From contig JBDHDH010000027.1 in the NCBI GenBank assembly GCA_039591615.1, positions 18,849 to 82,848 of the forward strand: 64,000 nucleotides of DNA, in the 5' to 3' direction. The translations under genes were made by a program, and so were the position numbers. The DNA is from JBDHDH01 sp039591615 (GTDB taxonomy: Bacteria; Gemmatimonadota; Gemmatimonadetes; Gemmatimonadales; GWC2-71-9). Position 1 is the first letter of the stretch; each line of letters begins with the position of its first letter. Shown here piece after piece: positions 15,917-24,743 of this stretch. The notes under the pieces are model-generated. The model did not search any database, was not told where the DNA came from, and saw nothing but the letters and a program-made list of their open reading frames with translations.

Positions 15917-16935
15917 GCCGCGCCAGTCTCTTCGCGCAGCAAGCCGCCAATCGCCGCCGCTCAACGATCCTCGTAATTGTCTTCTTGCTGTTCTTTGCGT
16001 GGATCGGGTTCGGCGGCGATCTCGCGTTCAACCTCGCCACGGCTGACGCACCCCCAGAGGAATACCGCCACGCCGTCCCCTGGTTCGGCATCGTGGCGAC
16101 ACTGTTGGGGGCCGGCCTCGCCTGGTTCAGCTGGAAGCGGGGGCCCAAAGAGATCCTGTGGGCGACAGGGGCCTGGCAACTCCTGGAGGCGGATACGCTC
16201 GAGACCAAGCGGCTGGTGAATGTCGTCGAGGAGATGGCCATCGCGTCGGGGTTGCCGAAGCCGACGATTTGGATCGTGCCCGACAAAGACCCCAATGCTT
16301 TCGCAACGGGGACCGACGATCGGAGCGCGCACGTTGCAGTCACGGAAGGGCTCCTCGAGACACTGACCCGAGAAGAGCTCCAGGGGGTGGTGGCCCACGA
16401 AATGGCACACATCCGAAACTGGGACGTGCGCCTGATGACTCTGTTGGCCGCGTTGGTCGGGGTCATCGCGCTCATTTCCGATGGGGCGCGGCGCTTTCTC
16501 TGGTGGGGTGGCGGACGCGGTTCGCGGTCCGGGCGGGGTGGAGGAAAGAAGGGCAACCCCCTCGCGCCAATCATCTTGATCGTCTGGCTGCTCACATTGC
16601 TGCTGGCCCCGCTCGTGTCCCGTCTCCTGGCTCTGGCAGTGAGCCGCAACCGGGAGTTCCTGGCAGACGCGACGAGCGCACAGTTCACACGCAACCCCGA
16701 CGCGCTCGCGTCCGCACTCCGGAAGATCGAGGATTCGCACGAACCGACCAAAGCGATCAAGCGTGGTTCGGCTCACCTCTGCATCGCGGATCCCCTAGGG
16801 CGGCGCCTCACGCACAAGCAGGGGTTTGTCGCCAACCTGCTAGCCACGCACCCGCCGATGCCGGTGCGCATCGCCCGCCTGAAAGCCATGGCGTACCAGT
16901 ACGGGAAGACGGGAGTGATCCCGGAGGAGGTCTGA
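15913..16935 (+). CDS. M48-family membrane zinc metalloprotease (HtpX-like)
   Basis: 340 residues from GTG 15913. Two N-terminal membrane helices (ILVIVFLLFFAWIGFG and WFGIVATLLGAGLAWF) precede the catalytic domain with the HEMAH zinc motif in GVVAHEMAHIRNWDVRLM near residue 160 and the third ligand in SRNREFLADATSAQF near 248. Further helices lie near 178-195 and 215-240. The HtpX type degrades damaged membrane proteins; the substrate here is unknown. It is coupled to lemA. Its stop lies 2 bases before the inferred CTG start of the acyltransferase gene, so all three may be one operon. Confidence 0.9.
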   Translation: MSRASLFAQQAANRRRSTILVIVFLLFFAWIGFGGDLAFNLATADAPPEEYRHAVPWFGIVATLLGAGLAWFSWKRGPKEILWATGAWQLLEADTLETKRLVNVVEEMAIASGLPKPTIWIVPDKDPNAFATGTDDRSAHVAVTEGLLETLTREELQGVVAHEMAHIRNWDVRLMTLLAALVGVIALISDGARRFLWWGGGRGSRSGRGGGKKGNPLAPIILIVWLLTLLLAPLVSRLLALAVSRNREFLADATSAQFTRNPDALASALRKIEDSHEPTKAIKRGSAHLCIADPLGRRLTHKQGFVANLLATHPPMPVRIARLKAMAYQYGKTGVIPEEV

Positions 16936-16937
16936 CC

Positions 16938-18425
16938 CTGTCCGTCGGTGAATGGGCGCTGGTCGCCCTGGCGGCCGTCCTCATCGGTAGTGTCACTCTC
17001 TGGTCCGTTCGACGCACCCGCGACACCATCAGGCGGCGCGTCAATCAGGCAGTGGTCCGCGCCGTCCATCGTTTCCGGGTCCACATCGACCGCTACAAGC
17101 TGGTCCGCAAGCAGGTCATTCGCGAGACACTTCTCCATGATCCTCGAGTCCTCGAGGCCATGCGAGCACACGCGCGACTCCACGGCGTCAGCGAGTTGGA
17201 GATTCGCGTACGAGTCGAGCAGTACATCGACGAGATCGTGCCGTACTTCAGTATCCTCTCCTACTACAAAGTCGGCTACAACGTCGCCCGTATCCTCATC
17301 CGTCTGCTCTATCGCGTGAGCTCGGAGTACCAAGACGTCGAAGCCCTCAACGCGATTCCGAAGCATGACGTCGTGGTCTACCTCATGAACCACCGATCCA
17401 ACGCCGACTATGTTGTCGTGGCCTACGCGCTCGCTCGGAGTGTGAGTATCAGCTACGCGGTTGGAGAATGGGCGCGTGTCTGGCCCCTGGAATACGTGTT
17501 CAAGTCCTTTGGGGCCTATTTCATTCGAAGAGGCTATCGCGAGCCTCTCTACCACACCGTCCTGGAGCGCTACGTTCAGCTCATCACCCGCAACGGTGTC
17601 ACGCAGGGGATCTTTCTCGAAGGAGGGCTCACGCGCGATGGTGCGTTCCGGCAGGCGAAGATCGGCCTCCTCGATTACATCGCCCGGACGGCCTTGGAAC
17701 CGGCCTTCAACCGTGACATCTGGTTCGTTCCCGTCGCCATCAACTACGACCGGGTACTCGAAGACCGCTCGCTCATTCGGGAGCTCATCGACGTCGCCGA
17801 CCGCCCTTCGCGCTTACGTCAACTCGGCACCGTCGTTCACTATCTGACGTCCAATCTCTTGCGGCTCGTCACTGGTAACCTCAGGCGCTACGGGCGGGTG
17901 GCCGTCAACTTCGGGACACCCCTATCACTCCGGGGGTGGCTGCACGACCACCCAAGCGTGCTGGAACAGTCCAAGGAGCACCGCCTACCGGCGCTTCAGA
18001 CGCTCGCCGACGCGATGGTCGAGCGGATCGCGAACATCACGCCCGTGGTCCCGGTTCCCCTGGTGGCCGCTGCATTGCTTTCGTTCGGAGAGAGCGTGAT
18101 TCGGCGGGAGGACCTTCTCGAGCGTATCGAGGTGTATCGCGCCCACTTGCGCCGCCACGACGCAAAATTGGTTCGCCCCGCACGCGACGCCGGTGCTATC
18201 ATGGAGCGGGCATGGCGAATGCTGACCATGCGCCGCCTCGTCGTACGGGAAGGCAATAGCTACGTGGTGCTCCCAGGACAACGGCCGCTGCTGGAGTATT
18301 ACGCCAACTCGGTAGCGCACCTCTTGCCGCCGGTACCGCGCGACCGCTCCGCGATGCACCCGGCACTGGATCCAGATAACTCCCTGCCGAGACTCGGGAA
18401 GTGGGTGCCGCGGGGAAGCGTGTAG
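16938..18425 (+). CDS. PlsB-like glycerol-3-phosphate acyltransferase, probable CTG start
   Basis: About 495 residues. An N-terminal hydrophobic segment (WALVALAAVLIGSVTLW) leads to the acyltransferase domain: NHRSNADYVV near residue 150 is the H(X)4D catalytic motif, and FLEGGLTRDG near 230 matches the substrate-binding block FxEGGxSR. WFVPVAINYDRVLED is the fourth block. Length and layout fit PlsB-type membrane enzymes that acylate glycerol-3-phosphate. No ATG, GTG or TTG occurs near the expected N-terminus; CTG at 16938 sits 7 bases after GGAGGAGG and is the best start. The open frame further upstream is only the shadow of the protease gene. Confidence 0.8.
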   Translation: MSVGEWALVALAAVLIGSVTLWSVRRTRDTIRRRVNQAVVRAVHRFRVHIDRYKLVRKQVIRETLLHDPRVLEAMRAHARLHGVSELEIRVRVEQYIDEIVPYFSILSYYKVGYNVARILIRLLYRVSSEYQDVEALNAIPKHDVVVYLMNHRSNADYVVVAYALARSVSISYAVGEWARVWPLEYVFKSFGAYFIRRGYREPLYHTVLERYVQLITRNGVTQGIFLEGGLTRDGAFRQAKIGLLDYIARTALEPAFNRDIWFVPVAINYDRVLEDRSLIRELIDVADRPSRLRQLGTVVHYLTSNLLRLVTGNLRRYGRVAVNFGTPLSLRGWLHDHPSVLEQSKEHRLPALQTLADAMVERIANITPVVPVPLVAAALLSFGESVIRREDLLERIEVYRAHLRRHDAKLVRPARDAGAIMERAWRMLTMRRLVVREGNSYVVLPGQRPLLEYYANSVAHLLPPVPRDRSAMHPALDPDNSLPRLGKWVPRGSV

Positions 18426-18443
18426 GCCCTTAGCTTTCTTACT

Positions 18444-19436
18444 ATGGCCACACCGACACACATACCGAACCTCCCCATTGGAGCACGGGTCGAGGACACG
18501 TTCCTCGTGCTGGACGTCCGGGTCCGCACCATGGACTCGGGAGACGTGTTCTCGATACTGCTCCTGGGGAACAGCACGGGGAGAATTCCCACCGAGCCCT
18601 TCTGGCCCGCACGCCACGACGAGATCGCGGGCCTACACAAAGGGCACGTGGTGCAGGTGATTGGCGAGGTGGGCACATTCCGCGAGCGCCGCCAGCTCAA
18701 GGTCGCCTCACTGCGCCAGCTGCCCACCGAGAGCGTGAACCTGCTGGCGCTGCTCCCCTCCGTCGGTGCAGTCGAGCGCTACTGGGAGGTCCTGGACGGA
18801 TGGCGCCGGGAAGTGACGCGTGAGGGGCTCCGCGCCGCCGTGGACCTCTTCTTCGAGGACGAGGAGTTCCGCCGGCACTACGAACAGTGCCCGGGCGCGG
18901 TCTATGGGCACCACGCCGCCATCGGTGGACTCCTGAAGCATACCACCGAAGTGGCGGCCATCGCCCGGACGATCGCTCGGGCAAGTGGTGCCGATCTCGA
19001 CCTCGTCGTTGCCGGAGCGCTACTCCACGACATCGGCAAGATCGAGAGCTACCGCTGGGACGGCCTCTTCGACTTCACCGAGCCCGGCCGGTTGCTGGGT
19101 CACGTCGTGCTCGGGGTGATGATGCTCGACCGCCGTCTCCGGGAGCTCCCCACGATGCCGTGCTCGGACGAGGAACACCGGATGTTGCTTCACTTCATCC
19201 TCTCACATCACGGAAAGTTGGAGTGGGGGAGCCCGGTTCCTCCAATGACCCTCGAGGCCGAAGTGCTTCACTGGGCAGACAACGCCAGCGCGAAGACCGC
19301 GAGCGTTGCCGAGGCGCTCCGCGACGACGATAACTTTCCTGACGGCCCTTTCTCGGCTGCGCTCCGAGGCCTCGACTGGCGTCGTCTCTTCCGGGCAGGC
19401 GACGCTTCGCCGCCGACTGGAAACGGCGGGTCCTAA
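18444..19436 (+). CDS. OB-fold/HD-domain 3'-5' exoribonuclease, YhaM-like
   Basis: 330 residues. Residues 10-100 are an OB-fold nucleic-acid-binding domain (ARVEDTFLVLDVRVRTMDSG, KGHVVQVIGEVGTFRERRQL). Residues 150-290 are an HD phosphohydrolase: HHAAIGGLLKHTTEVAAIAR, AGALLHDIGKIESY and HHGKLEWGSP supply the metal-binding His and Asp. This OB-HD order is that of YhaM/CBF1, which trims RNA and single-stranded DNA 3' ends. Its neighbours archease and RtcB make an RNA-processing group. The start ATG is 18 bases after the acyltransferase gene. Confidence 0.88.
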   Translation: MATPTHIPNLPIGARVEDTFLVLDVRVRTMDSGDVFSILLLGNSTGRIPTEPFWPARHDEIAGLHKGHVVQVIGEVGTFRERRQLKVASLRQLPTESVNLLALLPSVGAVERYWEVLDGWRREVTREGLRAAVDLFFEDEEFRRHYEQCPGAVYGHHAAIGGLLKHTTEVAAIARTIARASGADLDLVVAGALLHDIGKIESYRWDGLFDFTEPGRLLGHVVLGVMMLDRRLRELPTMPCSDEEHRMLLHFILSHHGKLEWGSPVPPMTLEAEVLHWADNASAKTASVAEALRDDDNFPDGPFSAALRGLDWRRLFRAGDASPPTGNGGS

Positions 19437-19702
19437 CGCATACGCCGGAGCGCCTCTTCCACGCGAAGGAGTTCTCCGAGGACGAGGGCGATCACCGGCT
19501 GCTGGAGAGCGGGACCGGGGCGGTCGGCGAGCAAGTTCAAGGCACAGCGTGCACCCGCGATCGCGAGCTCGACGTCGACGAGCGCGGCCCGATGCTCTGC
19601 CTCCGAGCCGATCGGCATGCAAACCCAGGACGCCACGGGGTTACGGTAGTCCGAGGACGCCCACGCACTGTACCGTTCCAGCGTCTCACGGAACCAAATC
19701 AT
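19433..19702 (-). CDS. Hypothetical small cytosolic protein
   Basis: 89 residues from ATG 19702. The N-terminal MIWFRETLERYSAWASSDYR is followed by a helical stretch (VDVELAIAGARCALNLLADR, VIALVLGELLRVEEALRRMR). No family is recognised. The start codon overlaps the ATG of archease on the opposite strand within one CATG, and its stop overlaps the YhaM-like gene by four bases. Both overlaps are unusual, so it may be a false frame, though the amphipathic helices look real. Confidence 0.5.
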   Translation of the reverse strand: MIWFRETLERYSAWASSDYRNPVASWVCMPIGSEAEHRAALVDVELAIAGARCALNLLADRPGPALQQPVIALVLGELLRVEEALRRMR

Positions 19703-20114
19703 GGTGTACCGGTACCTGCCGCACACGGCCGACATCAAGGTCGAATTCCAGGCGGTCGACCTGGCCCAGCTGTTCGGCGACGCCTGCCAGTTGGTGCGCG
19801 AGCTCGTGGCCGGTGACGGCGAGGTGAGAACGACGGTCGAGCACAGGCTGGAGCTCGGCGCGCCCGACGCGGGGGAGCTCCTGTTCAGGTACCTCCGCGA
19901 GGCCCTCTATCTCTTTGCCATCGACCGCTTCATTCCTGCGCAACTCACGGTCCGGCAGGCGACACCCACCTCCCTGATCGGTGCGCTGCGTGGTGAACCG
20001 TTCGACCCGGCCCGGCACGAGACCCAGCCCGAAGTCAAAGCAGTGACGCGCCACGAGTTGTCCGTCACCGAAACCCCCGGCGGGTGGCGCGCGGTCGTGG
20101 TGTTCGACCTCTAG
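19701..20114 (+). CDS. Archease (RtcB activator)
   Basis: 137 residues, the usual archease length. The family signature is at the start: YRYLPHTADIKVEF, with the conserved His-Thr-Ala-Asp. The middle shows ELLFRYLREALYLFAIDRF, and the C-terminus VKAVTRHELSVTETPGGWRA has the conserved VKAxTxH calcium-site segment. Archease promotes guanylylation and turnover of the RNA ligase RtcB. The gene is 52 bases upstream of rtcB on the same strand, the standard pairing. Confidence 0.92.
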   Translation: MVYRYLPHTADIKVEFQAVDLAQLFGDACQLVRELVAGDGEVRTTVEHRLELGAPDAGELLFRYLREALYLFAIDRFIPAQLTVRQATPTSLIGALRGEPFDPARHETQPEVKAVTRHELSVTETPGGWRAVVVFDL

Positions 20115-20166
20115 CGGGCCAACCGAAGAACTCCGCATACCTGCCGCCTCCGTTAGCTTTCGAGTA

Positions 20167-21609
20167 ATGACCAACGCTGTTCGCGTCGAACAGATCGACG
20201 ACTTCCGCTGGCGCGTGCCGCGCACGGGTGGCATGCGAACGGACGGGCTGATCTTCGCCGACGCCGCCCTAATGCGGGATCTGGCGGGCGATCAATGCGT
20301 GCGACAGGTGGTGAACGTCGCGCACCTACCGGGTATCGTAGGCCCGTCGATTGCAATGCCTGACATGCACTGGGGGTACGGCTTCCCCATCGGCGGAGTT
20401 GCGGCGTTCGATGAGCGGGAAGGGGTCATCTCCCCGGGCGGGGTGGGTTACGACATCAACTGCGGCGTGCGGCTGCTGCGGTCGCCCCTCTCGGTCCGAG
20501 ATGTGCGCCCTCGGCTCGGACGCCTCATCGATACGCTCTTCGCGACAATCCCCTCGGGTGTCGGCGCCTCTCGCTCCGACGTCAGGCTGTCCCCGCGGGA
20601 GCTGAATCGTGTGCTCGCGCGCGGTGCCCGTTGGGCCGTGGACGAGGGGTTTGGAACCGAGCGCGACCTCGAATGTATCGAGGCACAAGGCACCCTCGAC
20701 GGCGACCCGGACGCCGTGAGCGACCGGGCAAAACGGCGTGGCAAGGACCAGCTCGGGACGGTCGGGAGCGGAAACCACTTCGTCGAGGTGGGCTACGTCT
20801 CCGAAGTCTACGACGACCGGATCGCCACCAGGCTCGGCCTCACCGAAGGCACGGTCACCTTCTTCATCCACTCTGGCTCGCGGGGATTGGGATACCAGGT
20901 GTGCGACGATTACCTGGACCAGATGGTGAACGCCTCGGCGAAGTACCACATTGAGTTGCCGGACAAACAGCTCTGTTGCGCACCCCTCACCAGCCCAGAA
21001 GCGAGGCGGTACCTGGGGGCAATGAACGCCGCTGCCAACTACGCCTTCGCGAACCGACAACTCATGAGCCACTACGTTCGAAGATCGATCGGGACGGTGT
21101 TCTCCCCAGAGCTGAGCGACCGAATCGACCTCGTGTACGACGTGGCACACAACATCGCGAAGTTCGAGACGCATGACGTCCGGGGGGAGCAGCGACGGCT
21201 CTGCGTGCATCGGAAAGGGGCCACCCGCGCGTTTCCTCCGGATCACCCCGAACTCGCCGCACGGTTCACGGACATCGGCCAGCCGGTGCTCATCCCCGGA
21301 GACATGGGGCGTTATTCCTACGTGCTCGTCGGGACGGCTGGTGCATTTGCCGAGACGTTCGGCTCTACTTGCCACGGAGCCGGCCGACGGATGAGCCGGA
21401 CGCAGGCGAAAAAAGTCGCTCGACCCCGCAATGTCCCGAAGGAGCTGGAAGACCGGGGTATCCTGGTGCGAGCAGCGAGTCGCCGCACAGTCGATGAAGA
21501 GATCCCAGAGGCGTACAAAGACGTGAGACAGGTGGTCGACGTCGTTGACGGTGCGGGGATTGGCAAGAAAGTGGTCCAGCTCAAGCCGATAGCGGTGGTC
21601 AAGGGCTGA
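20167..21609 (+). CDS. rtcB: RNA-splicing ligase RtcB
   Basis: 480 residues, full length. RtcB joins 2',3'-cyclic phosphate or 3'-phosphate RNA ends to 5'-OH ends using GTP and manganese. Motifs are intact: MPDMHWGYGFPIGGVAAF near residue 63, SPGGVGYDINCGVRLLRS near 90 with the metal Cys, GTVGSGNHFVEVGYV near 197, FIHSGSRGLGYQV, VYDVAHNIAKFETHD near 325, and TCHGAGRRMSR near 400 with the guanylylated His. It follows archease. A strong hairpin terminator lies 120 bases downstream. In bacteria its role is usually RNA repair or tRNA or ribosome recovery. Confidence 0.97.
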   Translation: MTNAVRVEQIDDFRWRVPRTGGMRTDGLIFADAALMRDLAGDQCVRQVVNVAHLPGIVGPSIAMPDMHWGYGFPIGGVAAFDEREGVISPGGVGYDINCGVRLLRSPLSVRDVRPRLGRLIDTLFATIPSGVGASRSDVRLSPRELNRVLARGARWAVDEGFGTERDLECIEAQGTLDGDPDAVSDRAKRRGKDQLGTVGSGNHFVEVGYVSEVYDDRIATRLGLTEGTVTFFIHSGSRGLGYQVCDDYLDQMVNASAKYHIELPDKQLCCAPLTSPEARRYLGAMNAAANYAFANRQLMSHYVRRSIGTVFSPELSDRIDLVYDVAHNIAKFETHDVRGEQRRLCVHRKGATRAFPPDHPELAARFTDIGQPVLIPGDMGRYSYVLVGTAGAFAETFGSTCHGAGRRMSRTQAKKVARPRNVPKELEDRGILVRAASRRTVDEEIPEAYKDVRQVVDVVDGAGIGKKVVQLKPIAVVKG

Positions 21610-21727
21610 ACGGCGGATCCGCTCCCCTCCTCCGCCACACCAGTAAGGAGTGAGGAATGGACAGTTCTCCTTCCCCTCACCCCTGACCTGCGTGGAGGGA
21701 GAGGAAGGGCAGGAAAGGCCCAAACGC

Positions 21728-21767
21728 AAGACGGCCGGGCGTCCCGAGTTGGGACCCCGGCCGTCTT
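21728..21767. terminator. Strong bidirectional hairpin after rtcB
   Basis: A 12-bp perfect stem (AAGACGGCCGGG and CCCGGCCGTCTT) with an inner 5-bp stem (GTCCC and GGGAC). There is no clear U-tract on either side. It sits between rtcB and anything transcribed leftward from 22371 or from the non-coding region, so it can stop both. Confidence 0.7.
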
Positions 21768-21769
21768 CG

Positions 21770-22371
21770 CACCGGCTACCCGGAGCCAGGGGATTGACTC
21801 CCTCTGTTCTTCTTCCTGGTGCCTCCGCGGCTGTTTGCACCTGCGGTTAGGCATCCAAGAGCTCCGGCTTCCATCCACCAGCGGGCTGGCCGGGCCGCTG
21901 GTTTCGCCAGCGCGGGCGCTGCAAGTCAGATCGGGTCGCGGACCGACCTCTCACACTGCACACCGAGGCGCCACGTCGGCGTGGGCGAGGCGCGCGACTG
22001 GCCTCACCGGCCCAACCCGGGGTGACCACCTGGATCGTCGAATGCTCGAGCGCTTGTCGCTCGGTATCCTCCCCAGAATTCCCACTTGGGCCCGCCACGC
22101 AGGGCGTGGTCAAGACTCGAAGAGTCCCAACTGCTTCCCACGCGGCGAAACCAATATAGGGCGACCCAAAAGCCGCGCAAGCGCCGTTGTTTCTTCGCCT
22201 TACACCGTTTCATGTGGGCCACGTGTGGACGGTAATCGCCATCTTTGCAGACGGTTGCCGTGCTTATCCACCTGGTGTGGACGTGTGCAAAACCGATATT
22301 CCCGGGAATCAACAAGAAAGCCGCCGGGAATGTCCTGCCTCGGCGGCTGCTGCACCCCCATCCGATGCCTG
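21770..22371 (-). ncRNA. Possible structured RNA region (minus strand), unidentified
   Basis: No credible gene in 600 bases. Instead there is a series of perfect short hairpins: 21896-21912 (CGCTGG/CCAGCG), 22047-22063 (CGAGCG/CGCTCG), 22095-22109 (CCACGC/GCGTGG) and 22114-22126 (GACTC/GAGTC). Read on the minus strand they would end at the hairpin terminator near 21767, giving an RNA of about 350-400 nt. I tested it against tmRNA, SRP RNA and cobalamin-riboswitch signatures and found none. The direction and ends are inferred. Confidence 0.3.
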
Positions 22372-22992
22372 TTACCCCTCCATACCCACCTCGTCATACA
22401 CGTAGGGATCGCCGCTGACTGCCGGCGCAAACAAGAGGCCACCACCGCTCGCCGCGAACCACCCTGCCAACATGACGTTCGAGACTTCTGGCACCGGGGG
22501 CTGGAACAACGCCCCAAGCCAGCGACGCACATGCCTGAGCTCGGGCGCCCGGCGGGACAGAAGGGAGACTACACTGCCCACACCCTGCGTTGCCCTGAGG
22601 AAATGCGCGATCGAGTGGACGCGCTGGGCGAATTCATACGCTCGCACGCCCGGTTCGTCATACAGGAGCGAGCCCTCATAGGGATCGGCGGGCGGTGCGT
22701 CGACGCGCGGACCGAGGTACAGAAAGATCCGCCGACCGTCCCGACGTCGCTCGACCGCGGCCGCGGCCGTTTCCCCCGAAAGGCGAGCCGCGTGGAGCAG
22801 GTCCGAGTCGTCGAGGATCCCCACGGCCACGGTCCACTCCAGGGCCGCCAACGCGTTGTGCAGAGGACAGCCCATTTCCTCATCGTAGGCGATGAGGCGG
22901 GGCGCCTCGCCGGCGCTCTGGAAGAATCGCCCCAGGGCCTCTGAGCGATCGGACGTGACGTGACTGGACCTGAAAGTGGCGGGGACCGTCAT
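22372..22992 (-). CDS. Hypothetical protein
   Basis: 206 residues from ATG 22992; an upstream ATG at 23019 is possible. The sequence is globular with no signal peptide. The N-terminal half carries ALNGALAAL-like helices (CPLHNALAALEWTVAVGI, DLLHAARLSGETAAAAVERR), and the middle YEFAQRVHSIAHFLRATQG suggests an alpha-helical domain. The family is not recognised. It is a monocistronic gene; the long opposite-strand frame is a shadow. Confidence 0.65.
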   Translation of the reverse strand: MTVPATFRSSHVTSDRSEALGRFFQSAGEAPRLIAYDEEMGCPLHNALAALEWTVAVGILDDSDLLHAARLSGETAAAAVERRRDGRRIFLYLGPRVDAPPADPYEGSLLYDEPGVRAYEFAQRVHSIAHFLRATQGVGSVVSLLSRRAPELRHVRRWLGALFQPPVPEVSNVMLAGWFAASGGGLLFAPAVSGDPYVYDEVGMEG

Positions 22993-23125
22993 ATCTTGAT
23001 CAAGATAATGCTGCCGCACAAACCCGCACAGGTGCGGGAGCGTTCACGGAGGTTCGGGGTACAGTCAGGGCCGGCCCCCCATACCCTGTTGACGGGGCAT
23101 GTCAACGGCTAAACTGTGAGCTAGA

Positions 23126-23719
23126 ATGACACGAACGTTTCTGTTTGCGGTGCTGTTTCTCGCGGTCGCGCGGCCGATGGCAAACGACCAAGCGGACCAA
23201 CGGATCCTGCGACGATGGGTGGGCACCCACGAAGGCGGCTCTCTGCACCTCGACTTTTACGGCGACACCATGCTGGTGGTGAACGATCGGTACGCCGTCA
23301 ACTACCGGGCCACACGAGATTCGATCGTTGCCAGTGGCGATACGAGCTTCGCCGCCTCCTACTGGTTCGCCCTCGATCGACTCCTGCTCCGCACCGCAGG
23401 CGATGCGGTGGTGACAATGGCCGAACAAAGCCCTCTCGCCCGCCCGCTCCACGGCCGGTGGCGGGGCTCACCGAGCCGCTGGACCGACCGCGAGGTCGAG
23501 GTGGTCATGAATCGGGGCGGGTCTGCTCGGTGGCGAGCCGTTCCCGGCGGCGGCTGGACCCAGGGCGAATGGGATCGCCTCACCCGCATCATCACGTTCA
23601 CCTGGCTCCCGGACTCGACGCTCTGGGCAGGCCAGTACGATCCCATGGGAAATGCGCTGCTGTTCGAAGACGTCCCCCCCGGAGACGGGACACTCGTCCT
23701 GCGCCGCATATTCCGCTGA
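23126..23719 (+). CDS. Secreted hypothetical protein
   Basis: 197 residues. Residues 1-19 are a signal peptide (MTRTFLFAVLFLAVARPMA) with cleavage near MAND. The mature part is predicted beta-rich: HEGGSLHLDFYGDTMLVVND, WFALDRLLLRTAGDAVVTMA, ITFTWLPDSTLWAGQYDP. The alternating strands resemble a lipocalin-like or META-like barrel, but no motif fixes a family. It is convergent with the next gene, 12 bases apart. Confidence 0.65.
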   Translation: MTRTFLFAVLFLAVARPMANDQADQRILRRWVGTHEGGSLHLDFYGDTMLVVNDRYAVNYRATRDSIVASGDTSFAASYWFALDRLLLRTAGDAVVTMAEQSPLARPLHGRWRGSPSRWTDREVEVVMNRGGSARWRAVPGGGWTQGEWDRLTRIITFTWLPDSTLWAGQYDPMGNALLFEDVPPGDGTLVLRRIFR

Positions 23720-23731
23720 GGCCCCCCAGCC

Positions 23732-24589
23732 TCAGATCACCACGACAGGCGTCACGACCTCCCGCTCTCTCCGAAACAGGCGCTCAGCCCTGTCCAGGGT
23801 CTCCGCGACGACCCGATCACGTGGGTCAGGGAACTTGACGCTCGCCTCGATCGCTCCTGTGAAGCGACGCACCATCACCAGCGCCCGAGTCACTTCGCAC
23901 CGTGCGGGATCGGCATCCGTGAAACCCGCCGTCAGCAGCTCGCGGAAAAAGGGCAAAGTCCATGCATCAGCGAGCACGTAGAGCGACTCGAGGATTCGAG
24001 GACTGAGAAACGCGCGGAGATGGAGATCACTGCGTACCGTCTGAAACAGCGCTTCGAGTAGGGTTGCGGCTCCCTGTTCGGGGTAGAAACGCGCGGCCTC
24101 GGCCGCAGCACCGACGAACGCATGGTGGGCGTCGGGCGTGAGATACCTGGCGAAGAGCGGCCACTCGCGCCGCCTATGCCGCTCCGCAAGCGCCAAGAAC
24201 GCGAAGTAACGGCGAGGGATCGGCGCATCACCGTCGTCCACGACGGTCCGGAGCCCGGCCGGACCGAATCGCTGAGCCACGAGCGCTGCGGCCGTGGCGT
24301 GCTGTAGACGCTCCAACTCCGGAAGGCGGAAGGTCCGAACCCGGACCGCTACGGGCTCGTGAGCCACTGCTAAGAGGGGCACCCGCCGGAGCAGCTCGAG
24401 AAGGAGGGCGTCGACTTCACGGAGCGCGGGCTCCCATCTCTGCACATCCCTCCGCCGCGCTCGGGCGACCGCTTCCCATCCCACCGCAGGAACCTCCCAC
24501 GTCCTCCAAAGCGCTTCGAGGCGCGCGGCGGTCTGCGCGGCGGACAGCCGCCGGAGCGCTTCGGCGAAGCGGTACACAGCCTCCGGCAT
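23732..24589 (-). CDS. Hypothetical alpha-helical protein
   Basis: 285 residues from ATG 24589. It is almost all helix, rich in Ala, Arg and Leu, with repeat-like units (YRFAEALRRLSAAQTAARLE, EVDALLLELLRRVPLLAV, FVGAAAEAARFYPEQGAATL) reminiscent of HEAT-type solenoids. There is no signal peptide and no catalytic motif. It is divergent from the binding-protein gene; 154 bases separate their starts. The function is unknown. Confidence 0.6.
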   Translation of the reverse strand: MPEAVYRFAEALRRLSAAQTAARLEALWRTWEVPAVGWEAVARARRRDVQRWEPALREVDALLLELLRRVPLLAVAHEPVAVRVRTFRLPELERLQHATAAALVAQRFGPAGLRTVVDDGDAPIPRRYFAFLALAERHRRREWPLFARYLTPDAHHAFVGAAAEAARFYPEQGAATLLEALFQTVRSDLHLRAFLSPRILESLYVLADAWTLPFFRELLTAGFTDADPARCEVTRALVMVRRFTGAIEASVKFPDPRDRVVAETLDRAERLFRREREVVTPVVVI

Positions 24590-24743
24590 GTTTAGCAATG
24601 TAGGTCCGTTTCGCGCCCGCGGCGAGCGTGGTATAACATATTGCGCTCGGGTGTCGAGAGCCTTCTTTTCCTATCCGGCGGCGTCACGCGTTCCCATCGC
24701 GAGCGCCGCAAGTCTGGGGCCGTTTCTTTCCCGGAGATGGCGA

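Noticed and set aside
16158..16937. 260 open codons upstream of the PlsB-like gene in its frame
   Set aside because: They run in another frame through the lemA-coupled M48 protease gene, whose HEMAH motif and membrane helices identify the real frame there.
20326..21840. A 504-codon open frame on the minus strand across rtcB
   Set aside because: Antisense shadow of a confident rtcB gene in GC-rich DNA; no start signal and no family features.
21770..22200. tmRNA gene on the minus strand
   Set aside because: No T-loop sequence, acceptor pairing or tag-like reading frame could be found despite a promising size and terminator.
21835..22944. A 369-codon plus-strand frame over the hairpin region and the gene at 22372-22992
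   Set aside because: Low-complexity composition with many Arg, Pro and Gly residues and no domain; it crosses the hairpins and the better minus-strand gene.
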